The notes under the pieces are model-generated. The model saw nothing but the letters and a program-made list of their open reading frames with translations. It was not told where the DNA came from and made no database searches. The position numbers and the translations under genes are program-made. Below, in pieces: positions 58,808 through 64,000 of a stretch of 64,000 nt of DNA. The stretch lies in contig NC_133778.1 in assembly GCF_003597395.2 (NCBI RefSeq), positions 21,138,579 to 21,202,578 on the forward strand, given 5' to 3'. The DNA is from Chelonoidis abingdonii. Its lineage: Eukaryota; Chordata; Testudines; Testudinidae. Numbering within the stretch: position 1 is the stretch's first letter; each line of letters opens with the position of its first letter.

Positions 58808-58861
58808 TTAGGCTATGTCAATGGCCCAAGGTTTATAGGTTCCAGGCTTATCTTTGGGAAT
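58808..58861 (-). CDS. AOX1: Aldehyde oxidase, terminal coding exon (partial gene)
   Basis: After an acceptor (CATTTTAG) at 58862-58863 the minus strand reads 17 codons, IPKDKPGTYKPWAIDIA, then TAA. This fits the C-terminus of the molybdo-flavoenzyme aldehyde oxidase (pattern IPRDxPGxYxPWxI), which oxidises aldehydes and aza-heterocycles in the cytosol. In human the AOX1 gene lies next to BZW1 with its 3' end facing the BZW1 promoter, which is exactly this position and strand. No upstream exon was found in the remaining 5 kb, so the last intron must exceed that length or the exon belongs to a decayed paralogue. The paralogue (AOX1 versus AOX2) cannot be decided. Confidence 0.62.
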   Translation of the reverse strand: MPKDKPGTYKPWAIDIA

Positions 58862-60420
58862 CTAAAATGAAAAGAAAAGATCAGTTTTGTTAAGTTTGAC
58901 ATTATTAAACAAGAGAGAAGTCACTGTAATTCAAAATCTGTGGTCCCAAAATGTTTTCTTTTTATCCATGTAAATGTCACTGTCCAGGCTAATCCATACT
59001 TTCACACTTTGATTATAATAGATTGTAAAATCAACCATGACCTTAAGTAGCTTGTTGAAGATTTATAACCATAGTTAATGAAAATCAATCTCCAATAACA
59101 CAGACAGCTCAGACCTGCTCATGGATGAGCCTATAGGCCAAAGGGCCGAAGTCAGATAGAAAAATTGGCAGCAAAGTTTTCACTACATCATGTGACGGGG
59201 TGGGGAGGGGAGTAGAGATTGGTTGTCTGTGGAACTGTGGCTATATTAAACCACAGAGGTCATGCGATCTGCAGGGGAATCGCACAGATCTAAGGGAATT
59301 CTTAGAGTGATGGGGTGGGCATTGGTGCAGAGTTTGACCTTCCATGGTTTAGTCTGATGGCTGCCCTGGGAACTGTTCTGTCTTGGTTTCCTTTTTTATG
59401 CTTAGCCCCAACCTCCCCTGTGGAAAGTCTGAAGGTGTGGAGTGAGAGTTAATGTTCACCAGCAATAACTTACTGGGGGAAAGCCCTGCAGGGTCCCAGC
59501 ATGACGGGGCCACAAAAATCAGCTTTCTCCCATTGACACCATTTCCTGCCCCCACCCTCATGCTTCCGCCTGAAGCCACATAAGATAAACCAAGCTGAAT
59601 TTTCGTGCAGGGGTTTAGATGGGTATGGGAGGAGATACATTATCTTGTGTTGCCTTAAGTCCCTTGCCTCTGATTTCAAAAGGAGTGGGATTTCCACTGC
59701 TTTATCCTCATCAGAAGGAAATCTCAAGAGGAGAAAGTATGGCCCACAGACCTGGTGTCACTGGCCAAAACAAGTTGAATTGCATGTGGTAAAGGGATTG
59801 CTCTTAATAGGTAGACATGACTGAAATTCCTGCACAAACAGCAAGGGAGAAGGCTGGTCTGTCAACCTTCAATGACCCTATCTTTTCCTTTGTGACTCAA
59901 TCCCTCTCCACTGCAATGGCAGTGCTGGTGCCATTTTAATTTTTGCAGATCTTTTCTGAAAGTAAGTTTGAGGCTGCAGGAAGTAGGGCTGGGCATTAGC
60001 AAATGGGAATTAACTTAATCAGGCTAATACTGTGTCCTGGGCAGACTGCCAGCCTTGAAGGACACTACTAAATACCCTATTAACACCAGAGAACTGAGAC
60101 TTCTGTAAAGAGGCTGAGAAAGGACTGGAGATGTGTGGCAGGAGGGTGGGTGAGAAGCCCTCCTAGAAAAGAACCAAGGACCCTTCCTGGTCTTTGGTTC
60201 CACTGCCATGAGGTTTATAGGATCAGGGTATATAGATATAGAATTGCATTCACATTTTTGCAGGGAGCATATCTGCAGGTAAAAGAAATTAACAAAAATT
60301 TGCCTGTAAAAATGTCCTTATCCTTGGTGACATTTATTTTCCAAGTCAATGGATTTTTCTCACACTGCCTAGTTATTACTGTGTGCAGCAACTGTATCTA
60401 AAAAACCTCCCAAGACTGTC
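58862..60420. other. Presumed aldehyde oxidase intron; nothing else recognised
   Basis: No exon-like frame with splice sites and no clear repeat was identified here. The reading frames present are short. Confidence 0.4.
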
Positions 60421-60424
60421 CATC

Positions 60425-60575
60425 CCTAGTTCTCACCTACTGCCCTATAATGGAATCCATACAAGGTATCATCAAACAATTACAATCCATTCTGGATGGG
60501 GACCACATTCTCAGATAAATCTTTCTTAAACCCCTTCTTCTGGCCTTCAAACAAAAACGATACCCTGTCATCCTG
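60425..60575 (+). repeat. Penelope-like element fragment
   Basis: TACTGCCCTATAATGGAATC, then ATCATCAAACAATTACAATC and GGATGGGGACCACATTCTCA match, in order, the Penelope-like segment at about 55200-55310 (frame with IIKQLQPIL). Short and broken. Confidence 0.65.
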
Positions 60576-60579
60576 CACC

Positions 60580-61160
60580 TCGGAAGTAAACGGGAAGTGG
60601 ATTTACTTTCATGAAAACTGCATCACAACTAGTCTTGGTGGAGGACAGTGCACAAGGCTTTGAGTGAGCTAAACTTCATTGGACAGGAGATTAACCTAAT
60701 AGTTAAGTTTAGTCTCTAGAAAGCATGTTATGATTGTGCTTTATATGTAATCTTTCGTTTCCATTATCCTTACTCACTAGCTCTTGAATCTCTGGTAATA
60801 AACATCCTTGTTTTCACTACCAATACATCTAAATGCTGTGATCCTGAGCTGAGTCATTCAAGCTGGTGTGTACACTGTTCCTCTGTGGCCAGCAGCCTGG
60901 GTATTTCTGTGGGTGTTCAGTAGAGAAGAGGCTAGACACTACAAGGAAACACTTCAAAGGAGCTTGGGGATTTGGGTACACCTATTGTTAACCTGCAAAG
61001 CAAGGGCTGTAATAGTCCAGAGGAGAGCGTTTGGTGACTAACAGGCTAGTGCTGTCAGGGAGCTGACACCCAGCTGTGCACAAGCAAGTCTCACCTACGT
61101 TGGAGGCCCGGGGTTAACAAGAATTGTCATAGCCTCTAGGCATCGTTGCAGTATAAGTAG
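60580..61160 (+). repeat. Possible LTR fragment
   Basis: Includes GGTAATAAACATCCTTGTTTTC with an AATAAA at about 60798 and downstream GC-richer text, similar in layout to the LTR-like block at 45361-46518. Boundaries not found. Confidence 0.3.
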
Positions 61161-61169
61161 TAATAATAA

Positions 61170-61900
61170 CCTAAGGAATTCATAGATTCCAAGGCCAGAA
61201 GAGACCACTGTGATCATCTAGTCGGACCTCCTGTATAGCCATAGAGCTCCCCCCAAATAATTTATGGAGCATCTTTTGGAAAAACATTCAATCTTGATTT
61301 AAAAATACGCAGTGATGGAGAATCTACCATGATCCTTGGTAAATTGTTGCAATGGTTAATTGCTCGCACTGTTAAAACTGTATACCTTATTTCCAGTCTG
61401 AATTTGCCTAGCTTCATCTACCAGCCATTGCATCATGTTATACTTTTCTCTGCTAGACTGAAAAGCCCAGTATCAAATATTTGTTCAGCATGTAGGTATT
61501 GACAGTCTGTAATCAAGTCACTCCTTAACCATCTTTGTCAAGCTAAGTACATAGAGTTCCTTGAGTCTATCCCTAAGTCATGTTTTCTTATCCTTTAATC
61601 ATTCTTGTGGCTCTTCTCTGAACCCTCTCCAATTTATCAACATCCTTCTTGAATTGTGGGCACCAGAACTGGACAGAGTATTCCAGCTGTGGTTGCACCA
61701 GTGCCAAATACAGAGGTATAATAACCTCTCTGCCCCTACTCGACATTCCCCAATTTGTCCATTCAAGAATTGCATTAGCCCTTTTGGTCAGAGGGTTGCA
61801 CTGGGAGCTGATCATCTGATTATCCACCACGTCTCCCAAATATTTCTCAGTTACTGCTTTCTAGGATAGAATCCACCATCCTATAAGTATGGCTTACATT
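61170..61900 (-). mobile_element. CR1 LINE 3' fragment, minus strand
   Basis: The minus-strand frame 61839-61588 reads CR1 ORF2 C-terminal text (PLYLALVQPQLEYSVQFWCP, then KLERVQRRATRMIKG), homologous to the 12.0-12.15 kb part of the other CR1. The 3' UTR follows to about 61171, with the CTAGATGATCACAGTGGTCT type 3' end. Less complete and older than the 10.5 kb copy. Confidence 0.85.
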
Positions 61901-63540
61901 TAACATTGTGCAAGGAAATAAGCAGGGGTGGAGATGGAATTAATTCCCCCAACTTGCAGGCAGCCAAAGGCGTTGCAAGGATGCCCCTCCAGGACTGTTA
62001 TTTTCAGATGCTGCCCCTCTGTGCCCCTGGATCAAACAGTCTGGGCCACTGGATTCACTGTGTCTGCCTGCCCACAGCAGCTTCTTCATACTGACATTTT
62101 TGGCCAGCCTCCTGCCCCCAGCTGGGAGCTTCAGTGGCACAGCGGGCTTTGGACTGTTTCTCCATGCCTACTGTAGTTCACCCTGAGTGAAGAGGGCATG
62201 GCTGCTTGTTTCATCATGCTACATGCTCTTGTGTATGTCCCTATCCCCCTCTTTTCCACTGGAAGCACAATAGTGAAACTGGTGTGTTTTTCCAAGGGTT
62301 TGAAAGTTGGAAGCAAAAAGGGTCAGGTTGTGCTATCCTCCACAGAATGGCCAAGCAGAATTTGTGCATGGCCCTGTGCTCAGCAGCTGTGCTGGCAATG
62401 TGTTCCCGGTGTTTCACAATGGCCCTCACTCTGTGGCTCACCAGTGCACTCATCATCATCGCCTTTTCCTAACACCAAGATTGGATAGGGCAGAGGTTGT
62501 GAGCAGATTCCATCTATGTCTGGTTTGATCTGCCCTTTAAGCCTGCTGGGGAATTGTCTGGATAGTTTTCTCTACTGTTATAGTGCCACCAAAACCAGCT
62601 TGGTTCAGAACATGCTGTGGTGTGTTTACCTAAGCAGGCAGAGAGAGACTTCTCAGATGACACTGACAAGTTATGACTGCAAACACATACTCCACAAGAC
62701 CCTGATTTAAGGGGAAAGCTTTAAATAAAGGCACTTATAATAGCCTGGTTTGATGGCTCCCAAGCAACAAAACGGAGCCTGTTTTCCCATCCCAAGCCTT
62801 TGCCATTTACGTGGTTGGTGTCCATGCTTTACTCCATTTCTTTTACTGCAGGCTATAAATGGACACACATTCTCGGCAAGCAAGGCCAGATGTATCAGAG
62901 CCAGGTCATCCCTCTATGTTTAGAGCACAGACGGCGATTAATGCAGCAGAAAAACCTGCAAAAATGGCCCAAATCTGTCAGGTGGGGGCACAACGTGGCA
63001 CCATGCACCTCTCCCTCCAACCCTACAGAAGCCTTTCTGTGTGAACCCTGGAAATTTTGCACTTTTTGGGTTTGGGAGTGGAATAGGAGGGCAAGGAGTG
63101 GGGGCATGTTGAGTCATGCCACATAATCCTCCAGCAAAGCCACAGAAATTAATGCTGTCCTACTGTGACAGAATACATCCTTCAATTCCCTTCCACCCCA
63201 CATAGAAAGACTGGGAGAACAAAGGAGACATATAACATGATCTAGGCTCTGATGAATCAAAGTGGGGAATGAATTTTACAGTTGAGGACTCTCACCAAAG
63301 AAACCCTGCTTCTAGTCTCTTATACAGCCCAGGATGTGATAACCACCAGTGATAAAAAAGGCCAGAGTATCAGCCAGAGAATGAGATGATCTGAGAGAAC
63401 CAGGCCCTAGAGCTTTACAGTTTAAAGCCAACACCTTAAGGTCCATCCAGATATTATTTGGAAGCCACTGTAAATATAGATACTTGTATGGGAACAAATT
63501 CATTACTGGTGTAATGCTACCGAAGTAAATGAAATGACAC
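61900..63540. other. No gene recognised
   Basis: Several short frames (for example 62206-62472 and 62800-63126) lack recognisable domains or splice context. No repeat was identified with confidence. Confidence 0.4.
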
Positions 63541-63544
63541 AAGG

Positions 63545-64000
63545 GACTTCCTGGTCTACACTACACATTTAAACCGAATTTAGCAGCATGAAACCAAATT
63601 AACCCTGCACCTGTCCACACAACGAAGCCCTTTATATTGATATAAAGGGCTCTCTAAACCTATTTCTGTACTCCTCCCCGAAGAGGGGAGTAGCGCTGAA
63701 ATCGGTATTGCCATGTTGGATTAGGGTTAGTGTGGCCGGAATTTGATGGTATTGGCCTCCGGGCGGTATCCCACAGTGCACCATTGTGACCGCTCTGGAA
63801 AGCAATCTGAACTCAGATGCACTGGCCAGGTAGACAGGACAAGCCCTGCTAACTTTTGAATTTCATTTCCTTTTTGCCCAGCATGGAGCTCTGATCAGCA
63901 CAAGTGGCAATGCAGTCCCAAATCCAAAAAGAGCTCCGGCATGGACTGTATGGGAGATACTGGATCTGATCGCTGTATGGGGAGACAAATCTGTTCTATC
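63545..64000 (+). mobile_element. Harbinger-like DNA transposon, 5' end with start of Myb/SANT-type ORF (cut by window edge)
   Basis: The left end carries CTGGTCTACACTACAC, like the terminus of the MITE at 17070-17363. Near the right edge the frame starting at 63909 reads NAVPNPKRAPAWTVWEILDL and then IAVWGDKSVL, the beginning of a Myb/SANT-like DNA-binding domain with its spaced tryptophans. Such proteins are encoded by Harbinger-type transposons and are abundant as annotated Myb/SANT-like proteins in turtles. The start codon in this frame was not found nearby, and the ORF leaves the window, so intactness is unknown. Confidence 0.65.

Noticed and set aside
62206..62472. Possible membrane-protein exon (88-codon frame with a hydrophobic end)
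   Set aside because: No splice context, no recognised family and overlapping frames of equal quality.

Overview
The window is vertebrate nuclear DNA with spliced genes, large introns and dense interspersed repeats. The repeat set points to a turtle: CR1 LINEs, a tRNA-derived SINE with a CR1-like tail, Penelope-like elements, hAT and Harbinger-type DNA transposons, and solo retroviral-type LTRs. The species cannot be named from sequence alone. Gene order NIF3L1(-), PPIL3(+), CLK1(+), BZW1(-), then an aldehyde oxidase 3' exon(-), is the amniote block known from human 2q33, read in reverse.

Layout. 1-2.2 kb: first coding exon of NIF3L1 on the minus strand, then a CpG-rich promoter shared head-to-head with PPIL3. 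2.1-13.7 kb: PPIL3, one 5' noncoding exon plus six exons carrying the CDS (161 aa), with a 2 kb CR1 in its last intron. 13.7-21.3 kb: intergenic, with a fold-back hAT, solo LTRs, a Harbinger MITE and a GC-rich hAT. 21.3-32.5 kb: CLK1 (482 aa) with a CpG-island promoter. 32.9-52.6 kb: BZW1 on the minus strand (419 aa, 11 coding exons), convergent with CLK1 and starting from a CpG island that holds a 4-copy, about 53 bp minisatellite. 53-58.7 kb: intergenic, with a solo LTR, a decayed Penelope-like element, a hAT and a unit bounded by 54 bp direct repeats. 58.8 kb: probable terminal exon of aldehyde oxidase on the minus strand. The rest is repeats, ending in the start of a Myb/SANT-type transposon ORF cut by the window edge.

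The genes are unrelated housekeeping genes: a NIF3-family protein, a spliceosomal cyclophilin, an SR-protein kinase and an eIF5-mimic translation regulator. PPIL3 and CLK1 both act in pre-mRNA splicing. All CDS exons were joined by eye at GT/AG sites with matching phase. The four named genes keep full frames within the window.

The most unusual signal is a series of Penelope-type termini, several arranged as head-to-head inverted pairs and lying in introns. They carry a hammerhead-ribozyme-like core (a CTGANGA-type box, a hairpin, then GAAA). No protein-coding system new to science was found.
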